From Cyclobacteriaceae bacterium (GTDB lineage Bacteria > Bacteroidota > Bacteroidia > Cytophagales > Cyclobacteriaceae), in the NCBI GenBank assembly GCA_958296015.1, contig CATQIH010000008.1:1-46691 (forward strand): a stretch of DNA of 46,691 nt, written 5' to 3'. The notes under the pieces were generated by a model. The model was given only the letters and a program-made list of their open reading frames with translations. It had not been told where the DNA came from and ran no database searches. A program made the translations under genes and the position numbers. Below are positions 46,171 through 46,691 of this stretch, one piece after another. Position 1 is the stretch's first letter; each line of letters opens with the position of its first letter.

Positions 46171-46691
46171 TAGCTGTCACTTAGTCGCTGTAGTATTTCT
46201 TTGGAGAGCAACAGGTAATCTTCGGCAGCACCCGAACCCGGTGCCATCTGAAAGATGTCTTGTCGCAAATAAGGTGCCTCCATCAACTTGGTCAGGTGGC
46301 GAATACGTGTCTGAAAAACCTGTCCCTTGTAGGTTTCTTCCAGATCTTGTGCCACAGCCGCACTGATATTGGTGTTGGCATTATAAAAAGTGATTAGGAT
46401 ACCCAGACATTCGATCTGCGGGTTGATGATCTTCTTTACCTGCTGGTCTATCATGTTCTTCACTTCGGCCACACCACTATTGGAAAAAGAGCTGCCTGAT
46501 TGTGCGGTGATAATATATTTGGTGGCGGCAGTTAACGCATTGGCGGTGTATACGCCCAGGGAAGGAGGGCAGTCGATCAGTACAAAGTCGAAGTTATCTT
46601 TGACAGGGGCCTAGTGCCTGTGAAAGCTTATAGTTGCGGTTATAATCGTCGTTGAGTACATTCTGAATAGAATCCAGGGCCGAAGAGGAGG
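46170..46691 (-). CDS. parA: ParA-family partition ATPase, C-terminal part (runs off the window)
   Basis: The Walker B-type motif FDFVLIDCPPSLG is at about 46556-46596. The typical ParA continuation follows: ANALTAATKYIITAQSGSSFSNSGVAEV, LGILITFYNANTNISAAVAQDLEE, QTRIRHLTKLMEAP and the end LLLSKEILQRLSDS. The Walker A P-loop lies beyond the right edge. One frameshift near 46605 precedes FDFV. The stop overlaps the parB start in TAATG, so the two are translationally coupled. ParA uses ATP to move ParB-DNA complexes for DNA segregation. Confidence 0.8.

Noticed and set aside
1-46691. CRISPR arrays, tRNA or rRNA genes, insertion sequences
   Set aside because: Looked for on both strands by eye. 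No regularly spaced repeats, cloverleaf with CCA-type acceptor, rRNA-like stretch or transposase reading frame was recognised.

Overview
The window looks like chromosomal DNA of a Bacteroidota bacterium, most likely of the order Cytophagales. The signs are two SusC/SusD outer-membrane pairs, a type IX secretion (T9SS) sorting tail on a cellulase-like enzyme, a menaquinone-pathway gene (menB), TAnnTTTG-type promoters and starts without Shine-Dalgarno sequences. No rRNA, tRNA, CRISPR array or transposase was recognised. Both ends cut through genes: a TonB-dependent receptor on the left and parA on the right.

Layout. 1-3.6 kb: end of an outer-membrane receptor and a conserved protein of unknown function. 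4.0-8.7 kb: a surface-polysaccharide block (flippase, nitroreductase-like protein, pyruvyl transferase, GT2 glycosyltransferase). 8.8-11.3 kb: a GAF-PAS sensor with no kinase domain and an exported nucleoside hydrolase. 11.6-14.4 kb: a minus-strand operon of Fe/2-oxoglutarate oxygenase, Zn alcohol dehydrogenase and esterase. 14.4-19.0 kb: a structured intergenic element, a secreted GH5/beta-trefoil enzyme, and a thioredoxin-reductase-like protein with half a cyclic-nucleotide domain. 19.3-38.05 kb: the central sugar/sugar-acid locus. 38.2-41.2 kb: an exported formylglycine-generating-enzyme homologue, an AraC regulator and an SDR oxidoreductase. 41.4-44.2 kb: an Hsp70-like ATPase with a membrane tail, paired with a membrane GrpE-like protein. 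44.4-46.7 kb: menB convergent with parA-parB.

How the genes fit together. The central locus encodes a LacI regulator, with matching operator-like sites at its own promoter and at the first enzyme gene. It also has two SusCD uptake pairs, two enolase-superfamily dehydratases (galactonate-dehydratase-type and mannonate-dehydratase-type residue spacing), a 2-keto-4-pentenoate-hydratase-like lipoprotein, a DUF4380 mutarotase-fold protein, a PQQ dehydrogenase with its own cytochrome c domain, and an Nramp-fold carrier lacking the metal motifs. All of the enzymes carry export signals. The set reads as an extracytoplasmic oxidation/dehydration route for a sugar or sugar acid, which is the most interesting system here. 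The Hsp70/GrpE-like membrane pair is the second.

Data quality. Many genes are split by single-base indels, mostly in short homopolymers. They are absent from about 1-12.8 kb and 27-39 kb, scattered at 12.9-19 kb and 24-27 kb, and very dense from 40 kb to the right end. The reading frames can be repaired by eye, and I treat these as sequencing/assembly errors and annotate whole genes.
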